From assembly GCF_003946545.1 (NCBI RefSeq), contig NZ_RHOA01000012.1, positions 1-60,609 on the forward strand: a stretch of 60,609 bases of DNA, given 5' to 3'. The DNA comes from Levilactobacillus tangyuanensis. Its GTDB lineage: Bacteria; Bacillota; Bacilli; Lactobacillales; Lactobacillaceae. The translations under genes were made by a program, and so were the position numbers. The notes beneath the pieces are model-generated. The model was not told where the DNA came from and made no database searches. It was given only the letters and a program-made list of their open reading frames with translations. Shown in pieces: positions 53,710 to 60,609 of this stretch; position 1 is the first letter of the stretch, and each line of letters begins with the position of its first letter.

Positions 53710-54711
53710 ATGGAAAAACAAACTGTAACAATTTACGATGTTGCGCGCGAAGCAGCGGTATCCATGGCCACGGTTTCCCGAGTGGTTAATGGTAATCCCA
53801 ACGTTAAGCCAGCGACACGCAAGAAGGTTCTCGAAGTGATTGATCGCCTCGACTACCGGCCAAATGCTGTTGCTCGTGGCCTCGCTAGCAAGAAGACCAC
53901 CACGGTTGGGGTCATCATTCCCGACGTTACCAACGCCTACTTCTCGTCATTAGCACGAGGAATCGATGATATCGCGATGATGTATAAATATAACATCATC
54001 CTGACGAACTCAGATGAAAACGGGGGCAAAGAGGTTCAAGTTCTCAATACCTTAATGGCCAAACAAGTTGATGGCATCATCTTCATGGGTAACCAGGTGA
54101 CCGATGAACTCCGCGAGGAATTCAAACGGTCCAAGGCACCCGTTGTTTTGGCAGGTTCCGTGGATTCTGAGAAGACCCAACCCAGCGTGAACATTGACTA
54201 CATTGCTGCAGTTGCGGAAGCCGTTAAGAACCTAATCGATCACGGCAACCAGCGGATTGCCTTTGTCTCCGGGTCAATGGACCAGGCGATTAATCATGAT
54301 TACCGGCTTAAGGGGTACAAGAAGGCCTTGAAGGATGCTGGTATCAGCTACGACAGTAAGTTGGTCTTTGAGACCGACTACACTTACAAGGCTGGTCAGT
54401 CCTTAGAGCCTGCCCTGACAGCAGCGGGGGCCACGGCGGCATTCGTTGGTGACGATGAGTTGGCCGCGGGGGTCATGAATGGCCTCACCGACGCCGGTGT
54501 TAAGGTTCCGGATGAATTTGAAGTCATCACGAGTAACGATACCAAGTTAACGGAATTGGTTCGGCCTAAGATGAGCTCCATCACCCAACCACTCTACGAC
54601 ATTGGTGCCGTGGCGATGCGGTTACTGACCAAGTTAATGAATAATGAAACGGTTGAAGAAAATACGGTCATTTTACCTTATGGGTTAATGAAGCGTAGTT
54701 CCACCAAGTAG
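53710..54711 (+). CDS. ccpA: Catabolite control protein A
   Basis: The 333-residue LacI-family regulator has a helix-turn-helix and hinge at the N-terminus (VTIYDVAREAAVSMATVSRVVNG, RPNAVARGLASKKTTT) and a periplasmic-binding-like effector core (VGVIIPDVTNAYFSSLARGID, ITSNDTKLTELVRPKMSSITQP). With HPr phosphorylated on Ser46 it binds cre sites and directs carbon catabolite control. The ATG at 53710 follows AAAGAAAGGG; an in-frame ATG 39 nt upstream lacks a ribosome site. A perfect cre site upstream suggests autoregulation. Confidence 0.97.
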   Translation: MEKQTVTIYDVAREAAVSMATVSRVVNGNPNVKPATRKKVLEVIDRLDYRPNAVARGLASKKTTTVGVIIPDVTNAYFSSLARGIDDIAMMYKYNIILTNSDENGGKEVQVLNTLMAKQVDGIIFMGNQVTDELREEFKRSKAPVVLAGSVDSEKTQPSVNIDYIAAVAEAVKNLIDHGNQRIAFVSGSMDQAINHDYRLKGYKKALKDAGISYDSKLVFETDYTYKAGQSLEPALTAAGATAAFVGDDELAAGVMNGLTDAGVKVPDEFEVITSNDTKLTELVRPKMSSITQPLYDIGAVAMRLLTKLMNNETVEENTVILPYGLMKRSSTK

Positions 54712-54723
54712 ACCGATCTATGA

Positions 54724-54758
54724 AAAACGTTGTCGTGAAAGCGACGGCGTTTTTTATT
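54724..54758 (+). terminator. ccpA terminator
   Basis: AACGTTGTCG pairs with CGACGGCGTT around a 6-nt loop, followed by T6. Confidence 0.8.
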
Positions 54759-54897
54759 GAGGAAAATCAGGTGGCAATGTGAAAAAGCCATGAAAAAGTA
54801 TAAATTTTCATGTGATTAAGCCGTCCTTAACCTTTCTGCAAAGGGAATATGCTAGAATAGTGGACAAATAATTTTATGAGATGAGGAGGTGCTGAGT

Positions 54898-55725
54898 TTG
54901 GAAACACAGAGTCGAATGGCCCGTTATCATTCAGATGAAGACGAGGAACCATCCCAGCAACCAGCGCCGACAACCGAGTATCAACGCCGTCCGGGACTGG
55001 ACCGTTGGCTGGCATTGTTGTTCGCCATTTTAACCATCACGCTTGGACTACGGTTCACGGTCTTCAATGCATCCTATACGGCAGGGGTCGTTTCCCGTTC
55101 GTCGGTCGGTGAGAAGGTCATCAATCGACTAAATGATGACCTCGAGGAACTGGGGGTGACTGGCAGTCCTGTGAGTGCTAGTATTGCGGAACCCTTCTTG
55201 GCACAAGGGATCGAACGATTATATGGTCAGTCGGTGACCACCGTGGATACAACCGATTTGACCACGGCTATCAAGACGCAGGCCGCTCAGACGGGGGTCA
55301 CGGCGAGCGAGAGCTTTACCAAGCGGATTAGTCAAGATGCCCAGAAGCTGACCAAGGCCACCTTGAATTCCGCGACCATGACAGCGGCCATGGCTCGCGT
55401 TCAGCTGATTCGCCGACTGAATCTCTGGCTGATGATTGCTAGTGCCTTGCTCGCTGTGGTGACGCTCATCTATGCGGTAGGCGTTCATCACTTCTTAGGA
55501 AGCCTTGGGCCTGGACTTAGTGTGGGCGGGCTGCTAACGGGCCTGGTGAGCACTGGGGCGTTCTTCTTGGCACCGTTTGCGATTGTCTCGACGAGCACGC
55601 TCGCAACCCACCTCATGACGCCGGTGGCTCGCAGTGGTCTAAGTGTGCTGATCTTCGTGGGGGTCGCTGAGATCGTCTTGGGCCTGCTGGTGATGCTCGG
55701 TCATCGAACTTTTCGTCGTGAGTAA
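54898..55725 (+). CDS. Membrane protein of unknown function
   Basis: The 275-residue protein has a charged cytoplasmic N-terminus (SDEDEEPSQQPAP), a first membrane helix (about 38-58), an outside domain of about 120 residues without Cys, and three more helices (about 180-202, 212-236, 244-265). The two-part layout, one helix plus outer domain plus a three-helix bundle, resembles other unassigned Lactobacillaceae membrane proteins, but I do not recognise the family. The TTG at 54898 is 7 nt after AGGAGGTG; the in-frame GTG at 54889 lies inside that site. An extended -10 (TGC-TAGAAT, 54850-54858) precedes it and a terminator follows, so it is monocistronic. Confidence 0.7.
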   Translation: METQSRMARYHSDEDEEPSQQPAPTTEYQRRPGLDRWLALLFAILTITLGLRFTVFNASYTAGVVSRSSVGEKVINRLNDDLEELGVTGSPVSASIAEPFLAQGIERLYGQSVTTVDTTDLTTAIKTQAAQTGVTASESFTKRISQDAQKLTKATLNSATMTAAMARVQLIRRLNLWLMIASALLAVVTLIYAVGVHHFLGSLGPGLSVGGLLTGLVSTGAFFLAPFAIVSTSTLATHLMTPVARSGLSVLIFVGVAEIVLGLLVMLGHRTFRRE

Positions 55726-55758
55726 TCATTCGTATATAAATAGGAAATAAGCGTAAAA

Positions 55759-55801
55759 CGTTCACCCATTAATCAGTTAGTTAAGGGGTGAACTTTTTTG
55801 T
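55759..55801 (+). terminator. Terminator of the membrane protein gene
   Basis: GTTCACCC pairs with GGGGTGAAC across a long AT-rich loop, followed by T7. Confidence 0.7.
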
Positions 55802-55829
55802 ATTCATGAATATTTCTTGCATTTATTGA

Positions 55830-55858
55830 TTGACCCATCGGCTTACTGGATATATTAT
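55830..55858 (+). promoter_or_regulatory. Promoter of the surface protein gene
   Basis: TTGACC (55830-55835), a 17-bp spacer and TATTAT (55853-55858). Confidence 0.6.
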
Positions 55859-56073
55859 ATTAATCAAGGGTTTAATGAGTAAACCGGAATTTAGAGAGAT
55901 TGGTTGGCTATTTGGTAATGTTTAGAGACAAACTTGGTTGCACAAATGACTATTAGTTGCACTCAGGTGTTAAGGTATTAAAATGCCATGTTGAGGAACA
56001 TAAACCGTTGATCTGAGATTTATCATGATTTTGAGGACTGGCTAGCCCGCTATTTGAGAGGAGCACATCAACG

Positions 56074-59000
56074 ATGCAAACAAAACGACACTTTAAGATG
56101 TACAAGGATGGGAAGCACTGGGTCTTCGCTGCCATCACGGTTGCAACGATTGGCCTGGGCACACTTGCTGGCCAAGATATTTCGGCACACGCTGATACCG
56201 CAACGGGTAGTACAACAAGTGGCCAAACAGCGGCTGGAACTTCAGAAAACGATGCTAAACAAGCCACATTAGGTTCTGTGGCGACTAAGAATGAAACAAC
56301 TGATGAATCCGGTGCCGGTACTGGGAGTGATTCTGGCAACGCTGCTGGAACGGGTACTGGTGCCAACGGGACCGATACGGGCAGTGTGGGTACAGGTACA
56401 GGTGAAAATAACGGTAGCTTAAGCGATGGTGCGACCGGATCGAATGGTTCCGATACTGGAAATGGGTCCGGAACGATTAACGACAACGGTTCGACGGGGA
56501 CTAACGATGGCACCGGTTCCGGCTCTGGCAGCAATGGCAGCACCGGTGATGATTCTACCGGGTCTGATCTGAACAAGACGGACGCTACGGAAACGGCCAC
56601 CGCTGGCAGTCCCGTTAACACAAACGCGATGACTATCCAAGCTTTGGCTGCCGATGTCCCAACGGACAACAGTGGGTTTACCTATACCGCTCATGACGAT
56701 GGTACGGCAACCCTGGATGGCCTGAGTAAGGTCTTTGATGGCGATACCATGGTTATTCCTGGGACGGCCGAGATCAGTACGGATGGTGGGGCAACCTATC
56801 AAACCTATAAGGTGACTGACATTGCTAGTGGGGCATTTGCTGCCGGAACTGGCAAGATGGATAGTGTCACCAAAGTCGTTATTGGTGATGGGATTCAAAC
56901 GATTGGTGACAATGCCTTTGCTTACCTGAAGAATTTACAAGTCGTGGACCTAAGCGAAAACCATTCGTTAACTTCGATTGGTGAACAGGCTTTTGTCATG
57001 ACCGGCTTGACATCGATTGATCTGCCATCGACGGTTACGACCATTGGTGATGGGGCCTTCCAAAGTAGCCAATTGACGAGTATTGTGATGCCAGATTCGT
57101 TGACCAGTATCGGCGATAAAGCCTTTATGTACACGCCAATGACTAGCGTGGATTTCAGCTCGGCAACGCATCTGACGACGATTGGCAATGAAGCCTTTAC
57201 GAGTGCCCACCTGACCACGTTAACGTTACCAGACAGTGTGACGAGCATTGGTAATCAAGCGTTTGAATACAACAATTTGCAATCCGTTAAGCTTTCCAAA
57301 AACTTGAATTCAATTGGGTCGTTAGCATTCGCAAGTAATGGCGGCCTGACCGACGTGGACTTTTCTGGTGACACGACGCTCGCTAGTATCGGTGAGGGTG
57401 CCTTCATGAATGACGGGTTAACGACCTTAGACATTCCAAGTGCCACGACCATTGAGGCCGGGGCTTTCTCCGGCAACAGTGCCTTAACCACGGTTAACCT
57501 GGGTTCCGGTGTTCAAACAATTGGCAATTCTGCCTTTGCCCAATACACCTCCGCTGATGGTTCCGTTATTGGTGGGGATGACACCGGCTTAACGGCGGTG
57601 ACCCTAGGAAGTAACGTCACTACCATTGGTGATAGCGCCTTTGCCCGGGCTAAGCAATTGACAACTTTGACGATTCCTAGTGATAGTCAATTAACGACTA
57701 TTGGCAACAACAGCTTTTACGGCACCGGCTTAACGTCCGTTACCTTCCCAGCTACACTAACGTCAATCGGGGATGGCGCGTTCGAGTCTAACTTGAATCT
57801 GGCCAATGTGACGTTCACGAGTGGTGCCGCCGATCCCGATCTGACGATCGGCGCTGCGTCCTTCGCCTACGATGGCCACTTGACGACTATGAACCTGCCG
57901 GCCAATTTGGTTTCAATCGGTGATAGTGCTTTTGCGGCTGATAATTTAAAGGACGCCGACGGTAACGCTGCCGGTGGTCTGACGACCGTGAGCTTTGGTG
58001 ATGGTAGTCGGTTAACCACCGTTGGCGACAATGCCTTCATTTATGATACCGCGCTGACCAACATTACGTTGCCGGATACGGTGACCACCATTGGTAAGCA
58101 GGCCTTCTTGGCGAACTCGGCCCTGACTAACTTCGTGCTTCCCGCCGGATTGGAAACGCTGGGCAACAATGCGTTTACTTATGACGACAATTTGAAGACG
58201 GTCGATACCAGCAAGGCCACGAAGCTGACGTCAATTGGCACCGGGACCTTTGAATATTCCGGTGTGGAGGGTTCGGGCACGACTAATGCCGATGGCGAAC
58301 CCGTCTTCGTTCTTCCAGTAAATGTCACCAGTATCGGTGATTTCGCCTTTGCTGGAAGTCATCTGGAGAACGTGACGCTTCCTGCCGGATTGACCTCGAT
58401 CGGTGAAGGGGCCTTCACCTACAACGAACTCGGCGGCAATATCGATCTGCCACAAACCGTGACGAGTGTTGGCGCCAAGGCCTTTTATGGGAATCAAATC
58501 GATGGCATCAATGTGCCTACGGGTGCTTCGGTCGGCACGGACGCGTTCAGTTACAACCGGATCACGGCGTTGACGTCGGGTACCGGTGATAGCTCACTGG
58601 CGCTGAACCAATATGCAGCTTACTTCGGTAATTCTGCCGACGTGACGATTGACTCCCTATTTGATACCCACGTTGGCGATCTGACTAACAAGGACCTGCT
58701 GGTGTCATCATTGACCAACGGCGTGACCTACAACGCCGCCGATGGCACATTTAATATTCCTGCCGGAACAACTGGCTTCAAGTTCGATTGGTCGCTGAAC
58801 GACGGTCAAGGAAACACGTATGCTGGGGCCTACCAAGTGGTCTTAAACGACCCAGACATCAAGGTTGTCGATGGCCAAGCCTGGTACATGGACAACTGGA
58901 CGCCAGAACAAAACTTTGTTAGTGCGGAACAACCGGATGGGACGAGCCTCAGTTATAACGACCTAACGGTGGTGGTCAAGAACGCTGCCGGCGATGACGT

Positions 59001-60357
59001 GAATGCCGACCAAGTCACGCAAACACCTGGGGTTTACAAGGTGACTTACAGCTACAAGGGCAGCACGTCGCAAACGATTACGTTGACGGTTTCCAAGCGG
59101 CAAGGGACCTATACCTTATCTGGGAACCAAGAAGTGACGTACACGGGGACCACACCAACGATCAATGCCAGTGACTACCAACTGAAGATGTCTGACGGGT
59201 TCGTCTACATCCTAAAGGATGGGGACCTGGAGTTGATTCCAACGAACGACTCGAATGCTAATAGCGTTCTGGATTCCGTTGGGGCCAGCACGCTGAGCAC
59301 GGTGCCGAACGTTGGCACGTATCAGGTTGTCTTGAAGCCCGAAGCTATCGAGCGGGTTCAAAGCGAAGCGACCGCGGCCGGTCTCTTTGATTGGACCGAG
59401 ACCAAGGACTCTAATGCGACGTTAAGCATTGTTCCGGCAAACTTCACCATCGCCGTTACCGGCGGTGATCAAACGAAGGTTGCGGGGACAGCTGATCCAC
59501 AGGTAGCCTTTACGGTGACCGACGACAGTGACGATACGCAGACGCCGATTGCAGACTTCCCACTGGCCATTACGGTTAGCCGAGAACCAGGGGAGACGGT
59601 TGGCCAATACACGTACACGTTCTCTGTTACGCCAAGCGATAATTACAACGTGACCTACAAGCCGGCCATCTTAAACATCACAGCGGCAACCCCAACGTTG
59701 ACTGGTAAGGATGCCACGATGACGGTTGGGGATGCGACGCCAACGGCCAGCACGTTTGGTGCCACGGCAACGGATATTAATGCGCAACCAGTCGCTGCCG
59801 ACCAAATTACCATGGATCTGCAAGGCGCCGATCTGACGGTACCTGGCACGTATCCCGTTATCTTGAGTTACGGCGGGCAAACGGTCACGGTTAACTTGAT
59901 TGTTAAGGCTGCTACGACTGGTGGTAACGGCGGATCTGGCGACAATGGTTCTGGAACTGTTGATCCAACTGATCCTACCGACCCCACTGACCCAACCGAT
60001 CCGGTCAAGCCAGATAAGCCAGGGAACGGGGGCAATGTGATTCATGACAAGGGTGTTCGTGAACCTAGTACGGCAGTGAAGCCAACCCAAAAGGCTAAGC
60101 GGCCGGTGGTTGAATACTTGAACAACAGTGGTTCAGCCGCCACCGTTCAATTGGCTCATCATGATGGGACTGCTGCCAAAGCTAATGCTGGGCACAGTGT
60201 CAAGGTGAAGGGCCAAACCGATTTGACCGCCGATGCGGACAAGTCTGCCACGACTTTACCACAAACTAACGATGCACAAACGCCTTGGTGGTCAGTCCTA
60301 GGATTGACACTGGGAAGCTTTAGTTTGATTGGTTGGCGGAAACGTCGTCACAACTAA
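56074..60357 (+). CDS. Wall-anchored surface protein with BspA-type leucine-rich repeats
   Basis: The 1427-residue protein starts with a KxYKxGKxW signal peptide (KMYKDGKHW, then a hydrophobic core ending SAHADT). Residues about 45-190 are a Gly/Thr/Ser/Asn/Asp low-complexity stretch. About 265-830 hold 23 BspA-type (LRR_5) repeats built on the unit TSIGDxAF. Then come Ig-like and MBG-type domains (about 925-1270), a DPTDPTDPTDP spacer (about 1297-1310), and a C-terminal sorting signal LPQTND (1395-1400) with a hydrophobic helix and the basic tail WRKRRHN. Sortase should link it to peptidoglycan. Adhesion to host or food matrix, or aggregation, is a fair inference for such proteins, not shown. 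The ATG follows AGAGGAG. It adjoins the right IS edge, a likely variable site. Confidence 0.92.
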   Translation: MQTKRHFKMYKDGKHWVFAAITVATIGLGTLAGQDISAHADTATGSTTSGQTAAGTSENDAKQATLGSVATKNETTDESGAGTGSDSGNAAGTGTGANGTDTGSVGTGTGENNGSLSDGATGSNGSDTGNGSGTINDNGSTGTNDGTGSGSGSNGSTGDDSTGSDLNKTDATETATAGSPVNTNAMTIQALAADVPTDNSGFTYTAHDDGTATLDGLSKVFDGDTMVIPGTAEISTDGGATYQTYKVTDIASGAFAAGTGKMDSVTKVVIGDGIQTIGDNAFAYLKNLQVVDLSENHSLTSIGEQAFVMTGLTSIDLPSTVTTIGDGAFQSSQLTSIVMPDSLTSIGDKAFMYTPMTSVDFSSATHLTTIGNEAFTSAHLTTLTLPDSVTSIGNQAFEYNNLQSVKLSKNLNSIGSLAFASNGGLTDVDFSGDTTLASIGEGAFMNDGLTTLDIPSATTIEAGAFSGNSALTTVNLGSGVQTIGNSAFAQYTSADGSVIGGDDTGLTAVTLGSNVTTIGDSAFARAKQLTTLTIPSDSQLTTIGNNSFYGTGLTSVTFPATLTSIGDGAFESNLNLANVTFTSGAADPDLTIGAASFAYDGHLTTMNLPANLVSIGDSAFAADNLKDADGNAAGGLTTVSFGDGSRLTTVGDNAFIYDTALTNITLPDTVTTIGKQAFLANSALTNFVLPAGLETLGNNAFTYDDNLKTVDTSKATKLTSIGTGTFEYSGVEGSGTTNADGEPVFVLPVNVTSIGDFAFAGSHLENVTLPAGLTSIGEGAFTYNELGGNIDLPQTVTSVGAKAFYGNQIDGINVPTGASVGTDAFSYNRITALTSGTGDSSLALNQYAAYFGNSADVTIDSLFDTHVGDLTNKDLLVSSLTNGVTYNAADGTFNIPAGTTGFKFDWSLNDGQGNTYAGAYQVVLNDPDIKVVDGQAWYMDNWTPEQNFVSAEQPDGTSLSYNDLTVVVKNAAGDDVNADQVTQTPGVYKVTYSYKGSTSQTITLTVSKRQGTYTLSGNQEVTYTGTTPTINASDYQLKMSDGFVYILKDGDLELIPTNDSNANSVLDSVGASTLSTVPNVGTYQVVLKPEAIERVQSEATAAGLFDWTETKDSNATLSIVPANFTIAVTGGDQTKVAGTADPQVAFTVTDDSDDTQTPIADFPLAITVSREPGETVGQYTYTFSVTPSDNYNVTYKPAILNITAATPTLTGKDATMTVGDATPTASTFGATATDINAQPVAADQITMDLQGADLTVPGTYPVILSYGGQTVTVNLIVKAATTGGNGGSGDNGSGTVDPTDPTDPTDPTDPVKPDKPGNGGNVIHDKGVREPSTAVKPTQKAKRPVVEYLNNSGSAATVQLAHHDGTAAKANAGHSVKVKGQTDLTADADKSATTLPQTNDAQTPWWSVLGLTLGSFSLIGWRKRRHN

Positions 60358-60396
60358 AAAATTCGTTAATGATTTCTAATTAAATACTCATAATTG

Positions 60397-60437
60397 AAAA
60401 AGACTCGTGGACGGCTTCGTCGTACACGGGCCTTTTT
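60397..60437 (+). terminator. Surface protein gene terminator
   Basis: A hairpin with CTCGTG/CACGGG arms and an inner GACG/CGTC stem runs into TTTTT. Confidence 0.75.
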
Positions 60438-60532
60438 GACTAGCCCAATTCAGCTCGGTGGATTCAGGGCAACAATAAACGTTGTTATACCAAGATTTAT
60501 AAAACATTATTATGCTGGAAAAGTTTTTATAA

Positions 60533-60609
60533 GGTAGATTGTAAAATTTAAGTTGAACATATTAGTGGACAGAAAAACCCATAAAGGTCTTTAATGGTGT
60601 CACCACAAC
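60533..60609. repeat. Right copy of the 77-bp terminal inverted repeat (probable IS edge)
   Basis: This is the exact reverse complement of bases 1-77, beginning GGTAGATTGT. See the left copy for interpretation. No transposase sequence lies within the window, and the element continues outside it. Confidence 0.8.

Larger units (their letters stand above)
55726..56073. other. 348-bp interval before the surface protein gene
   Basis: The left part holds the terminator of the membrane protein gene (55759-55801). The middle holds the surface protein promoter (55830-55858). About 210 nt of untranslated leader remain before the ATG, with no reading frame I would accept. I see no repeat or mobile element here. 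Confidence 0.7.

Noticed and set aside
55953-56669. 238-codon minus-strand frame rich in Pro and Val
   Set aside because: It is the complement of the Gly/Thr/Ser-rich low-complexity region of the adhesin gene and has no start signals of its own.
1-60609. Composite transposon bounded by the inverted repeats
   Set aside because: Sixty kilobases of essential core genes in conserved order are not cargo; two independent IS copies in a chromosome fit better.
1-60609. CRISPR arrays, tRNA or rRNA genes, prophage
   Set aside because: No regularly spaced repeats, no tRNA-like cloverleaf or rRNA sequence, and no phage structural genes were seen on reading both strands.

Overview
The window is a 60.6 kb stretch of chromosome from a lactic acid bacterium of the Lactobacillaceae, most like the Levilactobacillus/Lactiplantibacillus group. 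The evidence is the gene order (mreBCD-minCD-amino-acid ABC transporter; two M16 peptidases-rodZ-pgsA-cinA-recA-rny-ymdB-mutS-mutL-ruvAB; alaS-ireB-ruvX-DUF1292; mutS2-trxA; pepQ<>ccpA), the roughly even GC content, the Gram-positive ribosome-binding sites, the T-box leaders, and a KxYKxGKxW signal peptide paired with an LPQTx-type sorting signal. No species is claimed.

Layout. Bases 1-77 and 60533-60609 are a perfect inverted repeat that looks like the edge of an insertion sequence, so the window is probably a whole contig bounded by two inverted copies of one element. Bases 78-1390 are accessory. On the minus strand they hold three short hydrophobic peptides that resemble one another, a small helix-turn-helix gene broken by an in-frame TGA, and hairpins; one plus-strand promoter-to-terminator unit runs antisense to one of the peptides. 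Core genes follow: rpsD with an S4-type leader, a GAF methionine sulfoxide reductase, ezrA, a cysteine desulfurase-thiI pair, tpx, T-box-valS, folC and radC. Next come the shape and division genes mreBCD-minCD and a T-box-controlled ABC transporter whose specifier reads as His (CAC). Then follow ymfF-ymfH-rodZ-pgsA-cinA, recA, rny, ymdB, mutS, mutL, ruvAB, yajC, dinB, nrnA, a DEAD-box helicase, T-box-alaS, ireB-ruvX-DUF1292, zapA-cvpA-mutS2, trxA, yslB, rdgB-ysnB-cbpB, mscS, ytxGH, pepQ/ccpA and a membrane protein of unknown function. The window closes with a 1427-residue leucine-rich-repeat surface adhesin next to the right repeat.

How the genes work together. DNA repair and SOS functions are concentrated here (recA, ruvAB, dinB, mutSL, mutS2, radC, cinA, ruvX), and LexA-type boxes are visible before recA, ruvA and dinB. 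Three T-box riboswitches link tRNA charging to valS, alaS and the putative histidine transporter. Cell-envelope and division genes (ezrA, mreBCD, minCD, rodZ, pgsA, zapA) form a second theme. CcpA lies divergent from pepQ with a perfect cre site between them. Most of the window is ordinary core genome. The parts most worth a second look are the small-peptide cluster at the left end and the tandem T-box.
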